Assembly: GCF_035582795.1 (NCBI RefSeq)
Contig: NW_027445624.1
Span: 2,108,001 to 2,172,000, forward strand
From: Mycteria americana
Lineage: Eukaryota; Chordata; Aves; Ciconiiformes; Ciconiidae
DNA: 64,000 nt
Direction: 5' to 3'
Both the position numbers and the translations under genes were made by a program. The notes beneath the pieces are model-generated. The model searched no databases. It was given only the letters and a program-made list of their open reading frames with translations, and was not told where the DNA came from. Positions 23,326 through 33,606 of the stretch are shown here, piece after piece. The first letter of the stretch is position 1; each line of letters begins with the position of its first letter.

Positions 23326-23655
23326 ACAGAATCACAAAATAGTTGGGGTTGGAAAGGCTCTCTGGAGATAGCTAGTCCTCCCTTGAATCCTAAGCCATAA
23401 GCTCTCAGTTGGCTCCTCACCCATCCCCAGGCCGATGTCCAGCCACTTCAGCTGCTCTCACATAAAATGCAACTCCCCCTCCTCGTCTTCCCATACAGGC
23501 CTTCCAAAAGAGCTGTATCCCTCTGTGCAACACTCCAGTCGTGGGAGCCATCCCACCATGTCCCCATGATGCCAGTAAGATCGTAGCCCTGCAACTGCCC
23601 ACAGACCTCTAACTCATCGTGTTGATTCCCCATCCTGTGTGCATTCCTCTACAGG
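23326..23655 (-). mobile_element. Internally deleted CR1 (left arm)
   Basis: On the minus strand the start of ORF2 (MGNQHDELEVCGQLQGYDL, then GTWWDGSHDWSVAQRD, an APE-endonuclease match) is joined near 23,450 straight to a CR1 3' tail (gttggggttggaaagg in the opposite sense, with cacagaatcacaa at 23,326). About 3 kb of the element between is absent. The same structure is in the right arm at 56,183-56,512. Confidence 0.7.
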
Positions 23656-23803
23656 CACTTTAGAGAGGCACCCCAGCTTCTTGAGATCCTGGAGAGGGTT
23701 TGGCAGGTTTCTCCATCAAGGGGCATTGTAGGCACGTTTTGCTTAAGAGGAAGGCTTCAAAGAGCACTTTACAAAACATGATTTTTTATTTTCATGGGTA
23801 CAT

Positions 23804-23809
23804 TTTATT
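23804..23809 (-). terminator. Poly(A) signal of intact left-arm OR
   Basis: AATAAA on the minus strand lies 294 bp after the OR stop. The right-arm partner is at 56,029-56,034. A second one lies at 23,785-23,790. Confidence 0.45.
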
Positions 23810-24102
23810 ACTTTTCACTTTAGAGGAGAGCTGATAGCAGCATTCTGCAATTGATATTGATCCACTGTGCCTCCTAAGGAGGATGGGACAGGCAGGAGAA
23901 GCAGTGCCTTGAGGTCTGAGACGATGGTCAACCTTGCTCCTTCCCTCCCCAAGCCTCAGGGTCAGGTTCTTGCCTCTGGAGAAGCACGGTGACTCCAAAA
24001 AGTGGTTTCCAAAGGCAATGTTCAAGCAGAGAAGAAAAGAACCAAATAATCAAGCCTGGCCTGAGACAGACTTGGAATCGCCTGTGGAAAGAGAAGGGCA
24101 GC

Positions 24103-25041
24103 TTATTCCTGCTGCAACAGCAGACAGCGGATCAGTCTCTTTAGTGCCTCTTTGAGCTCCTGATTCCTCATGCTGTAGATGAGGGGGTTCACTGCTGGAG
24201 GCACCACTGCATACAGAACGGCCACCACAAGATTCAGAGCTGGGGATGAGCTTGAGTAGGACTTCAGGTAGGCAAACATGGCAGAGCTGGCAAACAGGGA
24301 GACCACGGCCACGTGAGGGAGGCACGTGGAAAAGGCCTTGTGCCGTCCCTGCTCAGAGGGGATCCTCAGCACAACCGTGAATATCTGCACATAGGACAGG
24401 ACAAGGAACAGAAAACACCCACAAGCTACGCAAAGACTGACCACAGTAAACCCAGCTTTCCTGACGTAGGAGTGCGAGCAGGAGAGCTTGAGGAGCTGGG
24501 GGATTTCACAGAAGAACTGCTCCACAGCATTGCCTTGGCAGAATGGAATGGAAAATGTGTTTCCAACGTGCAGCACCGCATTGAGGAAACCACTGCCCCA
24601 GGCAGCTGCTGCCATTTTGATGCAAGCTCGGCTGTCCATGACGGTCACATAGTGCAGGGGTTTGCAGATGGCTACATAGCGGTCATAGGCCATGACGGTC
24701 AGAAGATAATACTCTGAAGAAACAAAGAAGAGAAACCAAAAGACCTGGGCAGCACATCCTCCATAGGAAATGGTCCTGGTGTCCCAGAGGGAATTGGCCA
24801 TGGATTTGGGGACAGTGGTGGAGATGGACCCCAAGTCGAGGAGGGAGAGGTTGAGGAGGAAGAAGTACATGGGGGTGTGGAGATGGTGGTCACAGGCTAT
24901 GGCGGTGATGATGAGGCCGTTGCCCAGGAGGGCAGCCAGGTAGATGCCCAGGAAGAGCCAGAAGTGCAAGAGCTGCAGCTCCCGCATGTCTGCAAATGCC
25001 AGGAGGAGGAACTGGGTGATGGAGCTGCTGTTGTTGGACAT
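24103..25041 (-). CDS. Olfactory receptor, OR14-like, intact (left arm)
   Basis: This encodes a 312-residue seven-helix odorant GPCR, expected in the cilia membrane of olfactory neurons and coupled to Golf. The start MSNNSSSITQ lies 23 nt after a splice acceptor. Longer upstream in-frame sequence is intron and was excluded. The conserved OR positions are present: N-glycosylation sites at N3 and N4, G40-N41 in helix 1, HTPMYFFL near 55-62, MAYDRYVAICKPLHY near 117-131, KAFSTCLPH in helix 6 and NPLIYSMRNQE in helix 7. The right-arm partner at 54,797 differs at only about five residues. Both look functional. The OR14 assignment is from family resemblance; no exact orthologue can be named. Confidence 0.95.
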   Translation of the reverse strand: MSNNSSSITQFLLLAFADMRELQLLHFWLFLGIYLAALLGNGLIITAIACDHHLHTPMYFFLLNLSLLDLGSISTTVPKSMANSLWDTRTISYGGCAAQVFWFLFFVSSEYYLLTVMAYDRYVAICKPLHYVTVMDSRACIKMAAAAWGSGFLNAVLHVGNTFSIPFCQGNAVEQFFCEIPQLLKLSCSHSYVRKAGFTVVSLCVACGCFLFLVLSYVQIFTVVLRIPSEQGRHKAFSTCLPHVAVVSLFASSAMFAYLKSYSSSSPALNLVVAVLYAVVPPAVNPLIYSMRNQELKEALKRLIRCLLLQQE

Positions 25042-25064
25042 TTGCTCCTTCCAAGAGTGCGTGA

Positions 25065-25066
25065 CT
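25065..25066 (-). promoter_or_regulatory. Splice acceptor of intact left-arm OR
   Basis: The minus strand reads a long pyrimidine tract ending tccttggacag, 23 nt before the ATG. The right-arm copy and the spacer OR at 35.5 kb are the same. Confidence 0.65.
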
Positions 25067-27524
25067 GTCCAAGGAGGAAAAGACAAGTTCAAACAGACCT
25101 GCTTGAGCAAAACCCATTGCATGCGACCCAGAAACTCTGCCCACTGCCTTCCTAGCTCTCTGGGGGACATTCTGTCAGGTGTCTAGCTGGACCTCCAGTT
25201 TGTGCTGGCTGCGTGTGCTGTGAGGATCAGAGTCCTCTGCCCATGGGTCCAAAGGAGGTAGTCCTGCTCTGCGGCAGTGTTAACACAGAGGTGGCAAAAA
25301 GCCTTCTGATTGTTGTTTCAGGGGCAGGACACCCTGAGCTGACTGCGGAGGGCTTAGTCTTGTCACCCGGCAGGTATATTCCTATTGACCACCATGAGAG
25401 GTGAAATGAGGAGCACGCCCAGCTGCTTCCTGGAGGCAAGAGGACAGTATTCATATCCTCCTACTTTTCCTTCGTTGACAGATTTCAGTCTACCACTATC
25501 AGCTGTCTCTCAAGGCAAGGAAAGGCAGGAGGCAGAGGTGACCTGGCCCATTGCCGAGGGCTTTATCCCTGTCCACACATCAATACACCGCATCCACTAT
25601 TTCTCCAGGCACTGGCTGGATAACAGAGCGCAAGAAATGCCTGCATAGAAATGTAAGCTCCAATGCATGCCTTTTTCAAGCGGTGAAGATTCAGCAGTTT
25701 CACTGCCTGCTTTGCAGGGAATGGGGTTGAGGAGGTGAGTATAGACTCTAGAAGAGCAGACTCATTTAGATACCTGTGTCTGGTGTTCCTTGCAATGGTA
25801 GAAATTCTCGGCTTTTCCTTAGCTCTCAGGGTAAACACTGGGCAGTCACTCGAGACCAAAAAAGCTCCCTGTAACCTAGTGCAGCCTCAAGAGAGCGGCT
25901 GCGCTCAGTGGTCTTGCTCACAACTGCCCTGTGCTGGCACCTCTCTCAGCTAGAGGACGACTGCACTCAGAGCTCACTCTGCAAAGGAATCTAGACTGTG
26001 CAAAGAAGAGAGGAGTCCAGTTTCAGAGGGCAGATCTCCAGAGAGCTGTCTCGTTCTCAGCCCTGATAGGGAGAGAGTGGCAGGGAGGATGTGAAGAGGC
26101 TCCTGGCTCAGATGAGCAAACCAGGGACTGTCAGCTACCAGAAGGACCTTGCAGGAGAGCTGTGCTCTTCTGCAGCACTACCCACAGCCTGCCAGGACAC
26201 GCCAGGGGGACAGTCAGGTGTCCTGAAGGTGGGGGTCTCTTTAAAAGAGAGTGGGCTCATTGCCCAACCCCACACGCTGCATTGCCACAGCTCCACACTT
26301 TAGAAGTGGGGTTGGACGTCTCACTGCCGTAAAGGAAGTCACCTGCATGGAAGGACTCTCAGGGCCAGTAGCTGAACCGCAGCTGAGCGCCCTGCCCTTT
26401 GTCCCATCGATCTTGAAAAGAGGGACCAGAGCAGCAGGGAGAGATGGAGAAACAGGGATCGTGGCCGTGCTCCTCCTGCCAAAGGAGGCATGGAGAGAGC
26501 GAGAGACAGGCGGGCTCTCAGGAAAGCCTTCCCCCATATCAACGTCCGGATGGTGACATTGCCAGCCAGTTGCTCTCAGCCCCTTTGTCATGCAGCAGGA
26601 AAAGAGCATGTTGCGGGAGAGATGCACCTCTCTTCTGCTGGAGACCTAACTGCAGAGGAGGAGACTCATGCCTTAGACCCCATGGCCTGGAGGGTAGAGC
26701 CCTCTGTTGGGTGGGAGAGGAGACAAGGGGGGCCGTGCTCAGAGGCAGGTGTCTGCAGCGGACAGGCTGAAAGGGAATGGTCCAGATCCCGTCTCCCACA
26801 AGAGAGGAGCAGAGCTGTTTCTCTGCCCCTGTGCCTTTTCCCTGTCCATGCTCACAGACCCCATCCCACCCTCTGTGTGCTCAGTTCTGCCCTCCACAAA
26901 CCTCCCGGGAGAGAGGTTTTCAGGAGCAGCTCTGTGTTTGCAGCTGCTAAGGAGCAGTTCAGAAAAGCCCTGATGAGAATGATGGCAACTGCCAAGGAAA
27001 TGTTGGTGCTGCCTATAGGTTGGGGGGGCAGGGGAGGCTGAAGGGACTTCCTGAGGTTCCTCACACACCTCTTGATCTTTCAGAGTAACATTTTAGGAGT
27101 CTCACCCCCAAACCTAAACCCCTAATACTGTTTCCATCTCACTATTGACAATGGGGGAAAACTGAAAAAAAAAACCAAACCACAGAAAACCCAAAACCAA
27201 AACCCAAAGCAACCCAAAGTCAGGCAAGAGCTTTCAGGTACCTGGTGACTTTACCTTCCCCTTGAAAAGTCCCCATCTAGAAATGGTTAGCTAGAGCTGT
27301 GAGCATCCCTGTCCCACATAACACCCTCCGGATGGAAGAATGACCCTGCCCTGCCAGGGGTTGCTCCTTCCACCCAGACCTTCTGCAGTGTTGTGGGGAG
27401 TTCCCCCTTCTCAGTCACCCCTGAGAAGCTGTGAGAGCCATCCTGACAGATCCCACGCCCGTCAGATGTGGCAGCTTCGGAAGACCTCTTTGGGAACAGC
27501 AGCTGCGCTGCCCTGCAGCCAGAG
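25067..27524 (-). other. Presumed 5' intron of intact left-arm OR
   Basis: No separate gene is supported here. The stretch lies between a GTAAGT donor (27,525) and the coding-exon acceptor. Its middle (26,480-26,990) is repeated, in diverged form, at 3,080-3,460 and in other OR cassettes. An A-rich tract with a run of 10 A at 27,165-27,174 is twice as long in the right arm. Confidence 0.45.
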
Positions 27525-27530
27525 ACTTAC
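27525..27530 (-). promoter_or_regulatory. Candidate 5'-exon splice donor (intact left-arm OR)
   Basis: GTAAGT on the minus strand within gacacagtaagtctctgg, 2.5 kb before the ATG. It is one of six copies of the same donor block. Confidence 0.5.
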
Positions 27531-28434
27531 TGTGTCAAGGACTGGGAAGATCTCCCCAGCTATGAGCCCTCCTCCGTCCTCCCACTCCAGGCTGCCTTTT
27601 ACTTCTCTCCGAGCTGCTCATCCTGTCTCGTCACCTGCAGGCAGTGCCCTGAGCCCTGCTGCTCTTTGCAGAGGAGCTGCTGCTGGACTCGGCTGTCTTT
27701 CTGCAGGTGCCATGCATCCGTTGCCATGAGCTCTCTCAGTCCCAGGAGCTTGTGCCAGCCCAGGAGCACAAGGGCAGCTGAAGGTGTGACTTCCTCTGCC
27801 CCACAGACTCCTTGAGGAGCTCCCTGGTCTCCAGTGCTTGACAAAGCAGCAGGGTCCCTCCTGGGGAACCTTCTTGGAAGGAGGCTGAAGTAAACACCTA
27901 CATCATGTCTCTAATCTGGGGAGAGAGCGGCAGAGTCCAGCCGTGTGATTTGTCCTTTCAGAGAACGGTTGACTAAAAGAGGTGACAAGTTCTCCCTCTG
28001 AAAACCCCTATTCCTCCCCAAATACTAGGCAGTGAGAGGGAGGGGTTTGTTTCCCCATGGAAGGCAGTGATGCAACTGAGTCAATGCAGAAGTCAGACTT
28101 TGGTTACAGGCTTCCAGGCTCTCAGGTGATTCATCTCCCTCCAGTTCATGCCACAAACCCACAGGAGCTGTGATTCCCTTTCCCTCAGGCCAAGTGTGCA
28201 GAAAAGAGGTGTCTGCATGGGAGCTCCTTGACTAAGCTCCCACTAGAGTCAATGGAGATGGAGGGAGGGAGTCAGTTGCTCACGCAAAGCCCCTTGGTGA
28301 CATTTCAGGGGGTTGGTGGGTTGAGCATGGCCAGCCACTAAGCACGCACCCATTTGTTCCCTTGCTTCCTTCCCCCCTTCCCCAGCGGGATGGGAGAGAA
28401 GCGAAAAAGCCCCCCTTCATCTGGGTGGACAGGG

Positions 28435-28541
28435 CTCTGAGCAGCGTGATCTAGTGAAAGATGTCCCTGAGCAATGGCAGGGGGTTGGACTCCATGATCT
28501 TTAAAGGCCCCTTCCGACTAAAACCGTTCTATGATTCTATG
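28435..28541 (+). mobile_element. CR1 3' end (left arm)
   Basis: The last part of a CR1 3' UTR (ggttggactccatgatctt) ends in the octamers ttctatgattctatg. The preceding 27,900-28,430 is OR-cassette flank similar to 32,840-33,080 in reverse, with no gene. Confidence 0.85.
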
Positions 28542-28689
28542 AAGAGAGCATGGTACTGCAGGGGCTGCGCCCAAGAGTGCTGAGAGAACAGGTCCATGTC
28601 ACAGGGAGGCCATTCTGTCTCATCCTCGAATGGTGGTGGAGATGAAGGGACCCATCTGATCATTGGTGAAAAGCAAATGTTGCACAAAA

Positions 28690-29665
28690 AGTGTGTCACA
28701 GAGCATGTCCTCCTGGGTCACATTTCTGGGCCGTGAAGAAGACAGTGACTGAGAACAGCCAGCATGGCTTTGTGTAGGGTGGATCACAGCCAAGCTACAC
28801 TTCTGCCTTTTCTGATGACAGGGCTGGATTTCTGCACCAGGGAAGAGCAGTAGATGTCATTTGCCTTGCCTTGAGCAAGGCTTTTAACACCATCCCCCAC
28901 AAGAGCCTTGTCTCCAAGGTAGCACATAATGGGCTGCATTGGTGAATATGTACGTTGGTAAAAAGTGGTCAGAGAGTTGCTCTCGGAAAGTCAGTTAATG
29001 GGAAATATTCCAGCTGGAGGCTGGTGGCAACAAGGGGAGTCCTGGAGGGTCCTGGGACCCGTCTGGTTTAACATTTTTCTAATGACCTGGAGGTCTTTCT
29101 TGTGAAGTCTGCACACCTGATACCCAGGTGGTGGGACTGGTTGACACACCAGGGCAAGGCTGCCATCCAGAAGGACCTAGGTAGGCTCAAAGGCATGGGC
29201 CAACAGGAGCCTCATATAAACCAGCATGGAGAAATGCAGAGTCCCGCACCAGAGGTGGACTGAGCCCCTGCAATGGTACAGGCTGGGGACTCCCTGGCTT
29301 GGGAGTAGCTCTGCAGAAAAGGTGCTGGAGTTCCTGAGGGCCATGAGGCAAAAGACAAGTCAGCACTGAGGAAGGCCAGCAGTGTGGTGGGCTATATGAA
29401 GAGGAGCATAGCCAGGAGACTGGGCATGTGTTGATCGTCCTCTACTCAGGACTCGTTAGACTACTGGTAGGTACTGCATCCAGATTTGTGGCCCTCAATA
29501 AAAGGGAGAGAGATGAGGAAACTGGAGTGAGTTCAACAGAGGGCCACCAAGATGGTCTAGGGCTGGGGCACTTGCCTTCTGAGAAGGGGCTGAAGGAGCT
29601 GAGCTTGTTCAGCCTGCAGAAGGGAAAGGTTCAGGGGCACCTCAGAGCAGCCCATGGCTTTTGAA
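28690..29665 (+). mobile_element. Old CR1 reverse-transcriptase fragment (left arm)
   Basis: Degraded words follow the CR1 order: agccagcatggctttgtg (QHGF), gccttgagcaaggctttt (the SKAFN motif A), ctcaggactcgttagac (YSGLVR) and cagcctgcagaaggg (FSLQKG). There are many small gaps and stops. It is older than the arm duplication because both arms have it. Confidence 0.75.
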
Positions 29666-30122
29666 TGCCTGCATCTTCGTAGCAGACAGAGCCAGACTCT
29701 TCACTGTGATGCATAGTGCAGGATGAGGGAGAAGTTCAAGCTTTTCCCCATCCTGCCTGGAGGGCCGGGACACTTGTTTCACACAGTAGTCAGGGTCAGG
29801 TGGGGGTGCAGATAGTTTGAGTGGAGGAAATGCCTTGGGCTCCAATGAAAGCTCAAAATTTGAACTGCACGACTCCATTGGCTGCAAGTAGACATGAGTT
29901 ACTTGACGCAACTGTGAATTTACACCTAGCTGGTCGAGTTTTCTTAAGCATCTCACTGAGAGAAGCAGTGGTGGGGAAGAGGAGAGCACTCCCTAGTTTC
30001 CCAAATCCCAGGGGGGTTGCCAAGCCATCCCTTTCTTATCCTCTGCCATCCCATTCCCTGGGAAGCACATCTGGTGGAGCTCCAGACTGTAAGCATTGGG
30101 GTGTCTGTGTGTTTTGCATAAG

Positions 30123-30689
30123 TGTCCTGGTTTCAGTTGAGATAGAGTTCATTTTCTTTATAGTGGCCGGTATGGGGCTATGTTTTGGATTTGTGCTGAA
30201 AACAGTGTTGATAATACAGAGATGTTTTAGTTGTTGCTGTACTAGTCAAGGACTTTTCAGCTTCCCGTGCTCTGCCAGGTGCAGAAGAAGCTGGGAGGGG
30301 ACACAGCCAGGACAGTTGACCCAAAGTGGCCAAAGGGCTATTCCATACCACATGACGTCATGCTCAGTATATAAAGCTGGGGAAGAAGAAGGAAGGGGGG
30401 GGGAAATTCGGAGTGATGGCGTTTGTCTTCCCAAGTAACCATTACGCGTGATGGAGCCCTGCTTTCCTGGAGATGGCTGAACACCTGCCTGACCATGGGA
30501 AGTAGCGAATTAATTCCTTGCCTTGCTTTGCTTGCGTGCACGGCTTTTGCTTTACCTATTAAACTGTTTTTATCTCAACCCTCAAATATTCTTACTTTTG
30601 CTCTTCCGATTCTCTCCCCCATCCCACCGAGGGGGAGTGAGCGAGCGGCTGCGTGGTGCTTAGCTGCCGGCTGGGGCTAAACCACGACA
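30123..30689 (+). mobile_element. Solo LTR, avian ERVL-type, private to left arm
   Basis: A 567-bp solo LTR runs from TGTCCTGG to CACGACA. The 5-bp target duplication ataag flanks it (30,118-30,122 and 30,690-30,694). A TATA box (agtatataaag) lies near 30,366. An ATTAAA-type poly(A) word lies near 30,558. The end has the gtgagcgagcggctgcgtgg block known from common bird LTRs. The right arm has the exact empty site (gcataagacaag on the minus strand, near 49,715). The insertion is therefore younger than the arm split. No internal genes remain. Confidence 0.93.
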
Positions 30690-31179
30690 ATAAGACAAGT
30701 CTTAGTCTGCCTGAAGACCTATCTTTGCAAAATAGCAGTCCGCCTCTCCATTAGTCCTGCCAAGCATCTTCTGTAGGCAAGGTCGAAGTAAGCAATATGA
30801 TCAACACCAGGCAGGATTTCCCATCCTAAAGCGCACATCTAAAATGGATCAGAGGGTGGGCTTGCAAAACTGACACCGTGAGTCTTCAGGTGGCACGGGC
30901 ACTGCTGATTCCTCCTCCAGGAAGCCGCATAAAAGAAGCCCCCGGGGAGCGCCAGGGAGCAGGAGCGCTGCAAGCAGCAGTTTGCACAGCACTTTGCATG
31001 GAAGGGCGCGTGAGAAGGGCAGCGCACTCTTCCAGTTGTGGGGCTGCTGCCTGCTCTGCTCAAAGGCAGGCTTAGGCTGCGGCCCCACTGATCACCCCAG
31101 CTAGCTGTCAGCTGTGCAAACCTACCCAGCAGCTTGAGGTCTCCAGGGAATTAGAAAGGCTTCTTAGGCAGTGCTTTGA

Positions 31180-31500
31180 GGTCATCAGAAGCATGGTGGC
31201 AGAAACCAGGTGAGGGCTGTGCTCTGCAGCAGCTGGGCACCATCTCCCTAGCCAGCCTAGCCTGGGATGAGTGGAGGTGGCCACTTCCTCTCAGGGAAGC
31301 TGCTGTCCAGGTGGAGGGCAGGAAAGTCTGTACCCCACGCTCCTGGGTGGAGGAGGGTGCAAGCTCCACCTGCGCAAGGTGTGCTCTGGTGGAGTCCCTC
31401 AGGCAGCGGGTGGAGGAGCTACGGGAAGCAGTCAGGAGGTGATGCTGTATAAGAGAGGTGGAACAAGAAATAGACAGAATCTTATTTGAGGCATTGCAAG
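31180..31500 (+). mobile_element. CR1 ORF1 fragment (left arm)
   Basis: The plus strand reads CTRCALVESLRQRVEELREAV style sequence (the phrase CARCALVESLRQRV lies near 31,375). This is the Cys-plus-coiled-coil start of CR1 ORF1. It is truncated on both sides. A second, shorter trace of the same block lies at about 32,435-32,530. Confidence 0.6.
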
Positions 31501-31639
31501 AAGAAATATTGGAACCCCATGGCACTGACCTCCAAGGACTACCGGGCAACGAGTGTCAACAGTGAACAGACAGCATCTTGGAGAAGGAGGCACCATGGTC
31601 TCTGGTGACCCATGGCAGCAGGATATCACGTCCAGCCGT

Positions 31640-31965
31640 TTCCCCCTACGTACCAACCAGCAACAGATACAAAGTCTTGGCAGTACATGAAGCCAATGGG
31701 CAAGATTCCCAGGGAGAAACCTCAGCAGTTGCCCATCCCATAAAGGAGGTCCATCCATCTGAGCTGCCCCTTGACACAGAGGCCATCCTCCGTCCTCGTC
31801 TTCCCTGCCACTCTCTCCTGCAGAGCCTATATCCCTCCACTGCTGCAGCCCAGTTGAACAAGTTGTCTCGCCACATCTCATTTCATTCCAAAGTGTCACA
31901 GCGCTCAGAAGCTTCAGCTCCGTCTGTGTGTGCTCCAGCTCCTCCTGGCTGTGCACATTTGGGCT
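31640..31965 (-). mobile_element. CR1 endonuclease fragment (left arm)
   Basis: The minus strand reads SQEELEHTQTELKLLS and then MWRDNLFNWAAAVEGYRL, CRREWQGRRGRRMA. This aligns with the CR1 ORF2 stretch ETWWDDSYHWSAATDGYKLF, RRDRRG. It is truncated and dead. The right-arm partner is at 47,662-47,990. Confidence 0.7.
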
Positions 31966-33600
31966 CAAGAGCTCAGCACCTCAGCTGTGGCAAGAGATGG
32001 TGCTGGCTATCCCAAGCACCTCGCGTAGCACTATTCGCCTTTCTTAGGGCATTAAAAGAGAGCCCGGAATTAAAGAAGGTCTCCTCAGTTCAGAGATTTG
32101 GATATGTCTATGTTTTGCAGTAACTGGTGCTCTAGTAAACACACTGGAAGGAGCCGAGAAGGGGCTGTGCCATGGGGTGGTGTTGGAGTTCAGATGATGG
32201 CACACTGGCACCAGACCCCTTTGGGAGGCCCTGGGGTGTCTGTCCCACGCCAGCTCCAACAGGGCACAGCTTTCCTGGAGGCCCTGTGCTGTGTTTGCCT
32301 GCAGAATGGAGTTGTATTAGGCACTCCAGGCAGCTGGCCAGGCAGTGGAGGCTTTTTTTAAAATGTAGTTAAAATGAGAGCCCTGAAATAAATAAGATGT
32401 CTTCAGTGCAGGGATGTGGACATGTTAAGATATTTTAGTGGAATCCCTCAGGCAGTGGGTGGAGGAGCTGCAGGAGGAAGTCAGCAGGTGACGCTGTATT
32501 AGAGAAGGGGGTGGCTTTGCAGTGACTGGTGCTCTAGTAAATGCACTGGATAGAGAGAGACCCGGGTCTCCTTCTGGTGCACTGCTCTGTTTGGTCAGCT
32601 CAAGAGCTCTGTGTGCTCCAGAGATATATGTGACAAGGTGCACGCAGGTGCCCTAAACGTACAGGTCGGTGTCATTTAGGATGGCCAAGGAAATCCCCCT
32701 TCCACCTCTGGACCTCAGCTGATGCTCGGGAAGGATGTGGGTATTCTCAGAGATTTTCCATCACAGCTTGCAAACACTTGCACATGTCTTAGACCAACCC
32801 TGGCCCCTCAGTCATCACCAAGTGTGTGTGGGTGAGCAACTGAGCGCCCACAGAATAAAGACGAGGGGCTCAGAGCAGGGGCTCACCTGCAGGCAACGCT
32901 TTTGTGCACCCCTGAACTGAAGCAAGAGGAATCCCATCTGCTGTGGCTGTGTGGGGTGCATGGAGGGAGCTGAATCGTGCTTCTTCCAGCTGGGAAGGAG
33001 ATGCCTACATTGCCTCAGCTGAACCACTGCCCAGCACAGGGGAAGCCAAGCCCTCCCTGTCCCTGTCTGTCTGTCCTTCGTCTTATGGGACAGGACCTGC
33101 GGTGTCCAGAGGGGAACATTTACACCTCTCGCAGACAACCATGCTCTGGCAGGACAATTTCTGCTGCAGGAATCAGTCCCCCTCCAATGTTTAGAGAGGC
33201 ACCATTAGTGATGCTTTTGTTGACTCCAAAGTACATTCCCCAGGGATGATCCTGCTGCCTTTCGGCGGTGTCAGCCCTGGAGCCCCGGGGACACCTCGAG
33301 GGAGCCCAGAGGGGGCAGAGAAAGTGGCGCCTTGGGTTGGTCCTCTGCTGCTGAGCTGCGGTGGGGTCCTGAGACGGAGGAAGCTCACGGCAAGCATGCA
33401 GTGCTTCAGGCAGACAGCTCTGCCCAGGAGCAGATGCTCTGCAGAGCACAACAGGGCTGAGACACTGCCTGCAGGCAGCAAGGGGAGAGCAGAGAATCAG
33501 CGAGGGGAGAGGAGAGAAGCAAGAGAGAGTTTAAAGGCAGTGTGGAGTGGGAGGATGCTGAGAGCTCACTGGAGGAAAAATCTTCACGGCCCTCAAAACA

Positions 33601-33606
33601 GTAAGT
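33601..33606 (+). promoter_or_regulatory. Candidate 5'-exon splice donor (spacer OR, left)
   Basis: GTAAGT after aaaaca, in the same block as the donors at 18,289 and 52,293, 1.85 kb before the acceptor at 35,450. The stretch 33,640-35,390 is OR-cassette flank with no other gene seen. Confidence 0.45.

Larger units (their letters stand above)
15841..33488 (+). repeat. Left arm of giant inverted repeat
   Basis: Every feature here recurs in reverse order and opposite strand in 46,139-64,000. Paired coordinates sum to a nearly constant value: 79,841 at the outer end, 79,838 at the intact OR, 79,823 at 27.5 kb, 80,407 between the two private LTRs, and 79,627 at the inner end. The steps are explained by a longer poly-T in the right arm, the 567-bp LTR private to this arm and the 775-bp LTR private to the other. 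Sampled stretches differ at about 2% near the outer end and under 1% near 33 kb. The outer limit cannot be seen because the right arm leaves the window. The inner limit at 33,488 is sharp. Confidence 0.95.

Noticed and set aside
25041-25170. Longer N-terminus of the intact left-arm OR (start at 25,170)
   Set aside because: The extra codons run through a clear splice acceptor and intron. All paralogues start at the M(A/S)N motif.
26490-27041. 183-codon open frame in both arms (partner 52,799-53,350)
   Set aside because: It lies in the presumed OR 5' intron, overlaps other long frames on both strands, has no known motif, and related cassettes at 3.1-3.4 kb do not keep the frame. Conservation between arms only reflects recent duplication.
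31578-32123. 181-codon frame on the plus strand (partner 47,504-48,049)
   Set aside because: It is largely the antisense of a CR1 endonuclease fragment.
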